Assembly (NCBI GenBank): GCA_902826155.1
Contig: CADEDU010000003.1
Coordinates: forward strand, 170,474-190,511
Source of the DNA: an uncultured beta proteobacterium
GTDB lineage: Bacteria; Pseudomonadota; Gammaproteobacteria; Burkholderiales; SG8-39
Direction of reading: 5' to 3'
DNA: 20,038 bases
Shown: piece by piece, positions 8,123 through 15,564 of the stretch
Layout of the letters: every line of letters begins with the position of its first letter
Numbering within the stretch: position 1 is the stretch's first letter
Program-made: the position numbers and the translations under genes
The notes under the pieces: model-generated
Database searches by the model: none
The model's input: only the letters and a program-made list of their open reading frames with translations
Told to the model about the DNA's origin: nothing

Positions 8123-8137
8123 TTACCTTTGAGGTAA
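8123..8137. promoter_or_regulatory. perfect inverted repeat, candidate operator
   Basis: TTACCT-TTG-AGGTAA, a perfect 6-bp inverted repeat with 3-bp spacer. It lies 48-62 bp upstream of the likely XRE start. Position and symmetry fit a dimeric regulator site, most simply autoregulation by the XRE protein. This is inference only. Confidence 0.4.
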
Positions 8138-8226
8138 GCGCGGCCATGCAGTCGGTCGCGGACGCCTGCCGCCATGGCAAGTGCAAGGGGAACGGCAAGA
8201 TGGCGCGAGCCGCAGCTTCGCGCGAA

Positions 8227-9537
8227 TCACCCCGCCACGTGCACCCACATATCCGCCAGCACCACCGCCCCCGGCACCGCGAGCGCCGGCACTTCGATTG
8301 CCGAGAACGGCACGAAGGCCCGTGGCAGATGCCGGCCCCACGCGCGCCAGGCGGCGTGGAAGTCGTTGAGATCGGTATGGAACTGCTGCACGCGCACCAC
8401 GTTCGCCAGTGACGTGCCGGCCTTGCGGCAGATGCGCTCGGCTTGCGTGAGGATGTGATCCATCTGCAGCTCGGCAGCGCTGGCGAAATACGGACGTTGC
8501 GGATCGACGCAGGCAGACTGCGCCAGCGCGCCTTTCGCATCCACCGCCATCAAGCCTGAGAGAAATAACAGGTCGCCCGCGCGGATCGCCTGCACCTGTC
8601 CCGCGAACGGCATCGGCACACCGGCATCGATCACCTGTTTCCTGGTCTTGCCGCCGCGACGCACGCTGATGGTGTTGATCTCGATGCGGCTGGTCTCGCA
8701 GACGAAGCCAGGCGTGGCGGTCGTGATGATCGTGGTGGCGGGCGGTGCCTTCGGAAAATGCTTCGCCCACACCTCGTTGAAGGCCGGCACATCGTCGATG
8801 TCGCGCAGATACACCTGCGCCTTCACCACTTCGGCGAGCGTGTTGCCGATCGTGGCAAGTGCGGGTTTGAGCTTGCGCTCGATGATGAACGCGGTTTCGA
8901 GCTTGATCGGCGTGCCCTTCCACAGATGGCCTGCGGGCATGCGTGCGGTCGGATCGATCGGACCTTCCGCGGTGACCAATGCTTCAGCGGTCTGTCCGGC
9001 CACGAACACGAAATCGCCGCAGGTAAGCACCGGGCTGTAGCCCGAGCTTGCGTGCACAGGCAGGTTGCCCGGCCGATGCTGGCGCACTTCAACGCCACGC
9101 CCTGGCACCGCAGCCATGAGCTGCACTTCCATGCTCTGCCCTTCGAGCAGAAAGCGCTGATGCAGATTGGAGGTGCTGGGCGGAATGTGGCCGGCGAAAT
9201 AGGCGCGGCGCACTTCGTGATACGGATCGACCACATGCGCACCGGTGTAGTACTGATCGATGCGCACGACGTGCTGGCGGTCGCTGCCGGCAGCCTTCAG
9301 CATCTTGTCGAAGCCGGCGAAGATGCGCTGCGCTTCCTTCTTGTGCAGCGAAGCACCGTGGCGCGGCGCAGACTCGTCGAGCACTTCGGGCGCCATCGCC
9401 GCGCCGAACTGCGCGACGCCCTTGTGCCCGGTGGCGAAGATCCAATTACCGGCGCGCACGCCCGGGGCGTAGCGAATGCCGCCGGGTTCGATCGTGACCG
9501 GCAGCAGCGGCGTGACCGACTGCCCCCTACCCCGCAC
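8227..9537 (-). CDS. three-domain Rid (YjgF/YER057c/UK114) family protein
   Basis: About 436 residues with three consecutive Rid-like domains: about 14-145, 165-291 and 308-434. Each repeats the family layout of an N-terminal strand (NWIFATGHKG; DFVFVAGQTAE; DLLFLSGLMAVD), a helix with a Gly turn (AGSDRQHVVRIDQYYT; GNTLAEVVKAQVYLRD; AGTSLANVVRVQQFHT) and a C-terminal edge strand (MEVQLMAAV; RIEINTI; LADMWVHV). Canonical Rid proteins are single domains of about 130 residues, assemble as trimers and deaminate enamines or imines using an Arg in PARS. Here that position reads S121, T268 and F411, so no domain keeps the Arg. The start is uncertain: GTG at 9537 overlaps the upstream HdrB-like gene by 11 bp, while the ATG at 9606 would overlap it by 80 bp. 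Last gene of the Bug-EamA-HdrC-HdrB operon. Function unknown. Confidence 0.83.
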   Translation of the reverse strand: MRGRGQSVTPLLPVTIEPGGIRYAPGVRAGNWIFATGHKGVAQFGAAMAPEVLDESAPRHGASLHKKEAQRIFAGFDKMLKAAGSDRQHVVRIDQYYTGAHVVDPYHEVRRAYFAGHIPPSTSNLHQRFLLEGQSMEVQLMAAVPGRGVEVRQHRPGNLPVHASSGYSPVLTCGDFVFVAGQTAEALVTAEGPIDPTARMPAGHLWKGTPIKLETAFIIERKLKPALATIGNTLAEVVKAQVYLRDIDDVPAFNEVWAKHFPKAPPATTIITTATPGFVCETSRIEINTISVRRGGKTRKQVIDAGVPMPFAGQVQAIRAGDLLFLSGLMAVDAKGALAQSACVDPQRPYFASAAELQMDHILTQAERICRKAGTSLANVVRVQQFHTDLNDFHAAWRAWGRHLPRAFVPFSAIEVPALAVPGAVVLADMWVHVAG

Positions 9538-10369
9538 GATACGGCCGCCGTGCGAGTTCGGGCACCAGCGCGCGGTCGACCAGCGCCTCGCCCACCGTGG
9601 CGACACGCTCGGGCCCGAGCACGCGTTTGGCGTCCTTGCCGGCGGCCTTCCATTGCTTGTACTCGTCTTCGTAGTCGATGCCCATCGAGCGCGCGATCAA
9701 TTGGATGAAGTTGTAGACCGGAAGGTGGCCGTCGGAATCCAATCCAAGCATCTCGCGATAGCACTGGTGAAAGATGGTGACCAGCGCCTGCGCCTGATGC
9801 GCGCGTGCCTGATCGAGCGTCTTCGCCGCAATGTCCTGCAGCGCCTTGGGCATGCCGGCGAACGGTGCGCACATGTAACCGGGCACCTGATAGGTGGTAG
9901 GCGCTACCGACACGCCGGGCACCATCGCCAACAGCTCGCGCGCCATTGCATTTACCGCGACGTTGCGATCGAAGCCGTAGTGCTCGTGCACCATCACCCG
10001 CATCGGCACGGCGTGCTCGAGCAGCGGTGCCAGCCGATCGCGGCGCTCGTACAGCAGTTCGGTGAAGTGGCTGAGGCCGAAGGTGGTGTCGTGCGCGCGG
10101 CTGATCACATCGCTCATGTGCACATGGCATGACGGGCACCACGCCACCACGCGATCGCGCTGCGTATCGATCAGATTCTGCGCCGTACGCTTGGCCATGC
10201 CGGCGGCGGCGACCACGTTGGAGTCCTTGGTCGTGCCGCAACAGTAGTCGGGCCCGCCGACGACCTTCGCATCGACATCGAGCCGGCGCAGGATGTCGAC
10301 GCACGCGTGAATGATGTCGCCATGGCGCAGCACGTTGCAGCCGAGCCAGAAAGTGATCGCGTCGCTCAT
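9527..10369 (-). CDS. HdrB-like CCG-domain iron-sulfur protein
   Basis: A 280-residue protein related to heterodisulfide reductase subunit B and to the Fe-S subunits of glycolate and lactate oxidases. The first CCG motif is complete: C11 (FWLGCN), C43-C44 (PDYCCGT), C78 and C81 (WCPSCH). These ligate the cluster in this family. The second motif is degenerate. Where another C...CCG...CxxC is expected there are VHEHYG, MCAPFAG (C167) and FHQCYRE (C203) only. AAGGAG lies eight bases before the ATG at 10369. It follows the HdrC-like gene by 64 bp and precedes the Rid gene. I infer an electron-transfer or disulfide-type redox unit with HdrC. No HdrA-like or flavoprotein subunit is in the operon. 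Confidence 0.88.
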   Translation of the reverse strand: MSDAITFWLGCNVLRHGDIIHACVDILRRLDVDAKVVGGPDYCCGTTKDSNVVAAAGMAKRTAQNLIDTQRDRVVAWCPSCHVHMSDVISRAHDTTFGLSHFTELLYERRDRLAPLLEHAVPMRVMVHEHYGFDRNVAVNAMARELLAMVPGVSVAPTTYQVPGYMCAPFAGMPKALQDIAAKTLDQARAHQAQALVTIFHQCYREMLGLDSDGHLPVYNFIQLIARSMGIDYEDEYKQWKAAGKDAKRVLGPERVATVGEALVDRALVPELARRPYRAG

Positions 10370-10433
10370 CGTGAGGCTCCTTGCAAGCCGCACCGGATGA
10401 AATCGGTGCGCGGGTTCAATGGCATCGGAAGAT

Positions 10434-10922
10434 TCATGCGCGGGTTCCCTTGCCCGTTCGCGGCGCGATCGTCCAGGCATCGCGTTCGGCGTCGGTGAGC
10501 GCGAGCCGTGCGTAGGCGTGCACCTTGTTGAAGTAGTCCGGATCGTCCTTGAGCGGCAACTGCGCCGGCTGCTTCGGATCCATACCGCCGATGGCGATGA
10601 TGCGCGCCAGCCGCAGCATCATCTTCGGACTGATCGCCTCCGGACAGTGCGCATCACACTCACCGCTCTTGGTACAGATCTTCACCCATTCGAGCGCCGC
10701 AGCCGAGCCGGGTTGATCGCGCAGAATGTCGAGCACGCTGCTCACCACGCCGCGCGGCGCCTGTTTGGCCAGATCGTGCTCACCGTAGGGCACCATCGGA
10801 CAGACCTCGAAGCAGCGTCCGCACTGGGTGCACTTGCTGAGGATCTGCTCACGGTCACGCGCGAGCAGATCGCGCACGCCGTCGGCTTGCGGGGGGCTGA
10901 GGGTCTTCATCAACGGGAGCAT
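10434..10922 (-). CDS. HdrC-like 4Fe-4S ferredoxin protein
   Basis: A 162-residue iron-sulfur protein like heterodisulfide reductase subunit C. The first cluster motif CTQCGRCFEVCP (C31, C34, C37, C41) is complete. The second, CTKSGECDAHCPEAISP, has C83, C89 and C93, but Ser86 replaces the second Cys. It may be a site-differentiated cluster or none. The C-terminal part is helical and charged. GGAGG lies eight bases before the ATG at 10922, only 16 bp after the permease stop. It most likely passes electrons to the HdrB-like subunit encoded next. Confidence 0.9.
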   Translation of the reverse strand: MLPLMKTLSPPQADGVRDLLARDREQILSKCTQCGRCFEVCPMVPYGEHDLAKQAPRGVVSSVLDILRDQPGSAAALEWVKICTKSGECDAHCPEAISPKMMLRLARIIAIGGMDPKQPAQLPLKDDPDYFNKVHAYARLALTDAERDAWTIAPRTGKGTRA

Positions 10923-10938
10923 GCGCTACACCTCCGGA

Positions 10939-11967
10939 TCAGGGCGTTCGCTTGGGCGGCACGTCGGAGCGCGTGTGCGGCACCGCGGAGCGTGAGGGCG
11001 ACACTGCGGAGCGCGAGCGCGAGACAAGGTAGACCGCGCCGAACACCAGTGCCATGCCGACGAAATGGTACGTCACCAGTCGCTCGCCCAGAAACACGAC
11101 GGCGAAGATCAGACCGAAGATCGGAATGAGGTTGCTGAACAGGCCGGCGATCTGCGGACCGACGCGGGGCGCGCCGGCGTTCCAGCAGGCGTAGGCGATG
11201 AAGGTCGAGATCACTCCGAGATACCCGGTACCGATGATCGTGCGCGCGTTCACGACGAAGCTGCGTCCTTCCACCAGCGCCTCCCACAGATAGAACGGCA
11301 CGATGGTCAGTACACCCACCGTGGCGGTGGCGAACAGGAACGACATCGGATGCAGCCCCTGCGGGCGCCAGTGCAAACCCACCGTGTAACAAGCCCAGCA
11401 GAACATTGCGGCCAGCACCCAAAGGTCGCCGGCGTTGAGCTTTAATCCCAACAGCGTATCGAGATCGCCGCGCGCCGCGATGCATAGCACGCCGCTGAAC
11501 GACATCACCACGGCAACCAGCGAGCGTAGCGAGATGGCCGCGCCGAGCAACGCCGCGGCCAACAGCAGGTTGAACACCGGCGTGGCACCGTTGATGAGCA
11601 CCGCGTTGGTCGCGCTGGTGTACTGGATGCCGATGTAACCGAACATCGCAAACGCAGCCGTGCCGAGCATGCCAAGCACGATGATCGGCACGAGCCCGCC
11701 TCGAATCCTCGGCCAGTCGCGCACGGCGTGCGGCAATGCGAACGGCAGCATCGCCAGCCACGCCACCAGCCAGCGCGCGAGCGACATGCTCATCGGCGGC
11801 AGCTCCTCGTACAGCGCGCGCGCCAGCACCCAGTTGCCGCCCCAAGTCATCGCCGTGAAACCGAGCAGCAGGAACGGAAACGATCGATGTTCGGCCAGGG
11901 TGGTGAAGAAGTGGCGCGCGCCCGAACGGGTGCCGCGCGCCTCACGCTCGACCGAGGGTGTGCTCAC
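10939..11967 (-). CDS. EamA/DMT-superfamily permease
   Basis: A 342-residue inner-membrane protein with two EamA halves and about ten transmembrane helices. Recognisable parts are FTAMTWGGNWVLAR (first helix), IQYTSATNAVLINGATPVFNLLLA (helix 4 region), the second-half WACYTVGLHW, and ISTFIAYACWNAGAPRVGPQIAG...LIPIFGLIFAVVFLGE. The family exports or imports amino acids and metabolites, with no way to name the substrate here. The GTG at 11967 overlaps the receptor stop (GTGA), so translation is coupled. The longer ORF from 12006 is unnecessary. The C-terminal tail beyond the last helix consists of a 7-residue repeat (SxSRSAV-like, three copies) encoded by a 21-bp tandem repeat at 10960-11022. 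Confidence 0.9.
   Translation of the reverse strand: MSTPSVEREARGTRSGARHFFTTLAEHRSFPFLLLGFTAMTWGGNWVLARALYEELPPMSMSLARWLVAWLAMLPFALPHAVRDWPRIRGGLVPIIVLGMLGTAAFAMFGYIGIQYTSATNAVLINGATPVFNLLLAAALLGAAISLRSLVAVVMSFSGVLCIAARGDLDTLLGLKLNAGDLWVLAAMFCWACYTVGLHWRPQGLHPMSFLFATATVGVLTIVPFYLWEALVEGRSFVVNARTIIGTGYLGVISTFIAYACWNAGAPRVGPQIAGLFSNLIPIFGLIFAVVFLGERLVTYHFVGMALVFGAVYLVSRSRSAVSPSRSAVPHTRSDVPPKRTP
10960..11022. repeat. 21-bp tandem repeat, three copies, inside the EamA gene 3' end
   Basis: Units at 10960-10980, 10981-11001 and 11002-11022 share CAC-x-GCGGAGCG and a GA/GG-rich second half. They are read on the minus strand as a 7-residue SRS/TRS-AV repeat in the cytosolic C-terminal tail of the permease. 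Confidence 0.75.
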
Positions 11968-12959
11968 TGGATCTTCACGCCCGCGGTGCGAATGATGCGT
12001 CCCCACTTCTCCGATTCGCTGCGCATGAAACGTTGAAACGCTTCACCCACCATCACGTGCGGTTCGTACCCTTGCGCGATCAGCTTCTCGCGCACCTCGG
12101 GAAGTGCGCTCACGTTCTGGAATGCGGTGGCAAGACGCTGCACCACCGGATCGGGCGTGTTGGCGGGCGCGAAAATCGCGACCCAGGCGACGATCTCGAA
12201 ACCGGGCAGTCCGTTCTCGGCGACGGTGGGTATCTCCGGCAGCCACGAGATGCGCTGCGGCGAGCATACGGCGATGCCGGTGAGCCGCCCTTGCTTGATC
12301 AAGCCCAGCGCGCTCGGGATGTTGGGAAACATGATCGATACGTCACCGGCCACCACTGCCGCCACGCCCTGCGCCGCGCCTTTGTAGGGTACGTGCACGA
12401 GGTCGGTGCCGGTCATCGCGCGGAACAGTTCGCCCGCCATGTGATGGCTGGTGCCCGGCCCGCCGGAGGCGAAGGTGAGTTTGCCGGGCTCGCGCCTGGC
12501 CAGCGCGATCAGCTCGCCCACGGATTTGATACCCAGCGCGGGCTGCGCGATCAGCATGTTGGGCACGCTGCCCAGGAACGCCACCGGTTTGAAGTCGCGT
12601 ACCGGATCGTAGTGCGCCTTCGAGTAGTGATACTGATTCATCGCGTGCGTGCTCGAGTTGCCTTGCATCAGCGTGTAGCCGTCGGCAGTCGCTTTGAGCG
12701 TGGCATCGGCCGCGACGTTGCCGCTGCCGCCCGGACGATTGTCGATGAGGATCTGCTGGCCGAGATTCTTTGCAAGCGGCTCTGACATAATGCGGGCGAG
12801 TATGTCGCCGCCTGCGCCCGCCGCTGACGGCAGGATGATGCGGATCGGGCGGTTGGGAAACACGTCGACCTGCGCATACGCACCCTGCGCGATGCCAACC
12901 GCCAGGCCGAGCAACACACGACGCGTCACCCGCCCGGCTGCCAACGCGACGTTCGTCAC
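11964..12959 (-). CDS. Bug/TctC-family substrate-binding receptor
   Basis: About 331 residues. The signal peptide is VTNVALAAGRVTRRVLLGLA..., likely cleaved after AYA (residues 27-29), and the mature part begins QVDVFPNRPIRIILPSAAGAGGD with a full-length ligand loop. Other family marks are DNRPGGSGNVAADATLKA, DGYTLMQGNSSTHAMN, LVHVPYKGAAQGVAAV, LPEIPTVAENGLPG and LPEVREKLIAQGYEP. I choose the GTG at 12959, nine bases after GGAG (12969-12972). The ATG at 12995 would add an acidic MLEAFIETEIDE that spoils the signal peptide, and it lacks a ribosome site. First gene of the operon with the EamA permease, HdrC, HdrB and Rid proteins, so the ligand is probably the substrate of that set. Confidence 0.92.
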   Translation of the reverse strand: MTNVALAAGRVTRRVLLGLAVGIAQGAYAQVDVFPNRPIRIILPSAAGAGGDILARIMSEPLAKNLGQQILIDNRPGGSGNVAADATLKATADGYTLMQGNSSTHAMNQYHYSKAHYDPVRDFKPVAFLGSVPNMLIAQPALGIKSVGELIALARREPGKLTFASGGPGTSHHMAGELFRAMTGTDLVHVPYKGAAQGVAAVVAGDVSIMFPNIPSALGLIKQGRLTGIAVCSPQRISWLPEIPTVAENGLPGFEIVAWVAIFAPANTPDPVVQRLATAFQNVSALPEVREKLIAQGYEPHVMVGEAFQRFMRSESEKWGRIIRTAGVKIQ

Positions 12960-12968
12960 CTCATCAAT

Positions 12969-12972
12969 CTCC
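12969..12972 (-). promoter_or_regulatory. ribosome binding site deciding a GTG start
   Basis: GGAG on the minus strand, nine bases before the GTG at 12959. It supports the shorter reading of the Bug receptor, whose signal peptide is then normal. Confidence 0.6.
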
Positions 12973-13013
12973 GTTTCGATGAACGCTTCAAGCATCGCAC
13001 AAGGGCATCACCG

Positions 13014-13418
13014 ATGAAAGTGATGCGCATCTTCACCGGCGCCGATGGGCGCGCCCGCGTCGAGTATCGCGAGGTGCCGCTCGATGCGAACGCCGATCGC
13101 CCGAAGTCGCCCGATCTCCCGGCGTTGCGGCTGTTCTTTCGCGAGACGCCCGCCGGTCACGTTCACGGCAAGCATCGCGCGCCGCAACGTCAGTTCATCT
13201 TCGTCACCCATGGCGTGGGCGAGATCGAGCTCGACGACGGATCGACCTGGCGCTTCAAGCCCGGCGACGTCACCTTCGCCGAGGACACGACAGGCAGCGG
13301 CCATATCACTCGAACGCTCGAAGGTCCGCGCGGATTCATGCACATCCCGGTACCTGACACATTCGACATCACCGCGTGGCCGCTCGCCACGCCTTCTTCG
13401 CAATCCAATCAAGGGTAG
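13014..13418 (+). CDS. small cupin-domain protein
   Basis: A 134-residue single cupin. The core reads HVHGKHRAPQRQFIFVTHGVGEIELDDG, with candidate ligands H49, H51 and H54, the HxxPxRQ pattern, GDVTFAEDTTGSGHIT with H97, and a C-terminal GFMHIPVPDTF. Proteins of this small, HxxPxRQ-containing type are often found with fumarylacetoacetate-hydrolase-family and quinone-oxidoreductase genes, as here, though their reaction is unknown. An AGGG lies before the ATG at 13014. The next gene begins ten bases after the stop, so this is the head of an operon with MDR and FAH enzymes. It is divergent from the receptor operon with 54 bp between starts. Confidence 0.84.
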   Translation: MKVMRIFTGADGRARVEYREVPLDANADRPKSPDLPALRLFFRETPAGHVHGKHRAPQRQFIFVTHGVGEIELDDGSTWRFKPGDVTFAEDTTGSGHITRTLEGPRGFMHIPVPDTFDITAWPLATPSSQSNQG

Positions 13419-13428
13419 CCAACGACTC

Positions 13429-14394
13429 ATGAAAGCCTATTTCATCGTTCCCGACGGCGCGCGCGTGCGGCTCGAATTGCGCGACGTGCCCACTCCCGAG
13501 CCGAAAGCCGGTCAACTGCTGGTGAAGGTGCGCGGCGCCTGCTTCAACCGCGGCGAGCTGATTCCCGGCCACGGTCACGCCAATTCGGTGAAGCAGGGCG
13601 GCGGAGAGTGTGCGGGCGAAATCGCCAAGCTGGGCGAAGGGGTTGCCGGATTCAGCATCGGCGACAAGGTGATGGGCCGCTGCGTGGGCGGCTGGTCGGA
13701 ATTCGCGTTGATGGACGTGCGCGAGGCGCTGCGCGTGCCCGAGCGACTGTCGTGGGAGGAAGCCGGTGCGATTCCGCTCGCGTTCATGGTCGTGCATGAC
13801 ATGCTGGTCACCCACGGTGCGCTGAAGGCCGGCGAATGGCTGCTGGTCACCGCGATCACTTCGGGCGTGGGTGTGGCTGCGCTGCAGACCGCCAAGGCGC
13901 TGGGCGCCAAGGTGATCGGCACCTCCGGCTCAGCCGAGAAGCTCGCGCAACTGCAAGCGCTCGGGCTCGACGTCGGCGTGCAGACCCGCGGCACCGGTTT
14001 CTACGACGCGGCGATGAACGCCACCGACGGCAAGGGCGTGAATCTGGTGGTGAACAACGTCGGCGGCACGGTGTTTCCCGAATGCATGCGATCGCTCGCG
14101 TATGAAGGCCGACTGGCGACGGTGGGCTACCTCGATCGAAACATGAACAGCACGATCGACCTGGAGATGCTGCACACCAAACGGCTCAAGCTGTTCGGCG
14201 TGTCGAACAAGCTGCGCCCGCCGAACGAACGCGCCCAATCGGTGCGCGGTTTCGAGCGCGATCTGCTGCCGCTGTTCGCCGACGGACGCATCAAGGTGCG
14301 GCTCGACCGTGTCTTCCCGTTCAATGAAATGCCCGCGGCGCTCGACTATGTGCAAAGCGACAGCCTGCTGGGCAAGGTCGCGATGAAGATGTAA
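13429..14394 (+). CDS. zinc-type alcohol dehydrogenase-like / quinone oxidoreductase (MDR superfamily)
   Basis: A 321-residue medium-chain dehydrogenase/reductase. The N-terminal catalytic domain has the MKAYFIVPDGARVRLELRDVPTPEPKAGQLLVKVRG start and GECAGEIAKLGEGVAGFSIGDKVMG. The NAD(P)H motif is TSGVGVAALQTAKALGAKVIGT (residues 144 on), with the usual AxxGGVG reduced to SGVG. The C-terminal part holds NVGGTVFPECMRSLAYEGRLATVGYLDR and a final helix DSLLGKVAMKM. No catalytic-zinc Cys/His set is visible, which fits the NADPH:quinone/enone reductase branch. AGGG from the end of the cupin gene serves as ribosome site. Acts in the operon with cupin and FAH enzyme, probably reducing a carbonyl or enone intermediate. 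Confidence 0.9.
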   Translation: MKAYFIVPDGARVRLELRDVPTPEPKAGQLLVKVRGACFNRGELIPGHGHANSVKQGGGECAGEIAKLGEGVAGFSIGDKVMGRCVGGWSEFALMDVREALRVPERLSWEEAGAIPLAFMVVHDMLVTHGALKAGEWLLVTAITSGVGVAALQTAKALGAKVIGTSGSAEKLAQLQALGLDVGVQTRGTGFYDAAMNATDGKGVNLVVNNVGGTVFPECMRSLAYEGRLATVGYLDRNMNSTIDLEMLHTKRLKLFGVSNKLRPPNERAQSVRGFERDLLPLFADGRIKVRLDRVFPFNEMPAALDYVQSDSLLGKVAMKM

Positions 14395-14464
14395 TGCGCG
14401 AACTCGGGCACCTCGTTGGATTCACTACCTTGAATACTGATCAGTTCATCCGGAGTCGTCACCC

Positions 14465-15415
14465 ATGAAACTCGTTACCTATCGTCGCGACGGCCAGGAG
14501 CGTCTGGGCTTCATCGCCGGCGATTCGATCGTCGATCCGCTGCTCGCGTTGCAAGGCAAGAGCACGCCGGAGGCCGCGTGGTTCGCCGATTCGATCGCGT
14601 TCATTCGCGCGGGGGCACCGGCGCGCCAGGCCGCCGAGCGTCTGATTGCCGCAGCACCGGCCACATCCAAGCTCGCGCTGGCGGGCGCTTCGCTCGCCGC
14701 GCCGATCCGGCCCTCGACGATCATCTGCAGTGGCAGCAACTACCGTGATCACAACAGCGAGAAGGCCAACACGCCGATCAGCGGCAAGGAGCCGGAGTTC
14801 TTTCTGAAAACCGCCGACTGCGTGATCGGTCCGAACGAGGCGATCATCCACGACGAACGCATGTCGAAGAAGATCGACTGCGAGACCGAACTGGCGGTCG
14901 TGATCGGCAAGGCCGGCCGGCATATCCCGCTGGAACGCGCGCTCGAACACGTGTTCGGCTACACCATCGTCAACGACGTCACCGCGCGCGACCGGCAGGT
15001 GCGCCGCTCGGAGGGCGTCACCTGGTACGAACTGGGGCGCGGCAAGGCGTTCGACACCAGCGCGCCGATCGGTCCGTGCATCGTCACCGCCGATGAGATC
15101 GGCGATCCGCAGCAACTGATGCTCAAGACCCGCATCAACAACGAGCCGCGCCAGGCGAGCAGCACGGCCAACATGATCTGGACCTGCGCCGACCTGGTCC
15201 ACTTCTTCTCGACCAACTTCACGCTCAAGCCGGGCATGGTGATCATCACCGGCACGCCGGCGGGCACCGCCTGGTCGACCGACAAGGAACTGGGCGGCAA
15301 GTGGCAGGGGCTGCCCGGCCTGGTGCCGGCCACGCGCTACTGTCTGCCCGGTGACGTGATCGAGAGCGAGATCGAGAAGATCGGCGTGCTGCGCAATACG
15401 GTGGCGGCGGGCTAG
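14465..15415 (+). CDS. fumarylacetoacetate hydrolase (FAH) family protein
   Basis: A 316-residue cytosolic enzyme of the FAH superfamily, which cleaves or isomerises 2-oxo acid-type compounds using Mg2+ or Mn2+. The metal ligands are visible: E140 and E142 in KKIDCETELAVVIGKAG, and D171 in IVNDVTARDRQ. Further marks are GSNYRDHNSE, EFFLKTADCVIGPNEAI, KAFDTSAPIGP, LKTRINNE and VIITGTPAGTAW near the C-terminus. CGGAG precedes the ATG. Members include 2-hydroxyhepta-2,4-diene-dioate isomerase, oxaloacetate decarboxylase and acylpyruvases, so the exact reaction cannot be given. It lies 70 bp after the MDR gene, probably in the same operon, and ends before a run of hairpins. Confidence 0.93.
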   Translation: MKLVTYRRDGQERLGFIAGDSIVDPLLALQGKSTPEAAWFADSIAFIRAGAPARQAAERLIAAAPATSKLALAGASLAAPIRPSTIICSGSNYRDHNSEKANTPISGKEPEFFLKTADCVIGPNEAIIHDERMSKKIDCETELAVVIGKAGRHIPLERALEHVFGYTIVNDVTARDRQVRRSEGVTWYELGRGKAFDTSAPIGPCIVTADEIGDPQQLMLKTRINNEPRQASSTANMIWTCADLVHFFSTNFTLKPGMVIITGTPAGTAWSTDKELGGKWQGLPGLVPATRYCLPGDVIESEIEKIGVLRNTVAAG

Positions 15416-15454
15416 GTAGCCACAACTCGAGACCGAGCGCAGGCAAACGAAACG

Positions 15455-15499
15455 GCCAGCATCAGCTCAGGTGAAATGCTGGCGACCCGCATGAGCGGG
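15455..15499. repeat. two consecutive hairpins between convergent genes
   Basis: First, GCCAGCAT (15455-15462) pairs with ATGCTGGC (15476-15483) with 13 bases between. Second, CCCGC-ATGA-GCGGG at 15486-15499. Neither has a T-tract. Together with the next hairpin they make three stem-loops in 80 bases. Confidence 0.6.
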
Positions 15500-15508
15500 C
15501 ACGCAATG

Positions 15509-15540
15509 AAAAAGGCCCGCATCGGCGGGCCCTTTTTTTA
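15509..15540. terminator. bidirectional rho-independent terminator
   Basis: GGCCCGC (15514-15520), loop ATCG, GCGGGCC (15525-15531), followed by a run of seven T on the plus strand and preceded by A5 (T5 on minus). It serves the FAH gene (plus) and the VOC gene (minus), which converge here. Confidence 0.85.
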
Positions 15541-15564
15541 CTTCGAGTCGCGGTCGGGTTCGCG

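Noticed and set aside
11968..12006. Upstream start of the EamA gene at 12006
   Set aside because: It lies inside the receptor gene and adds 13 polar residues. The GTG at 11967 overlapping the stop fits coupled translation better.
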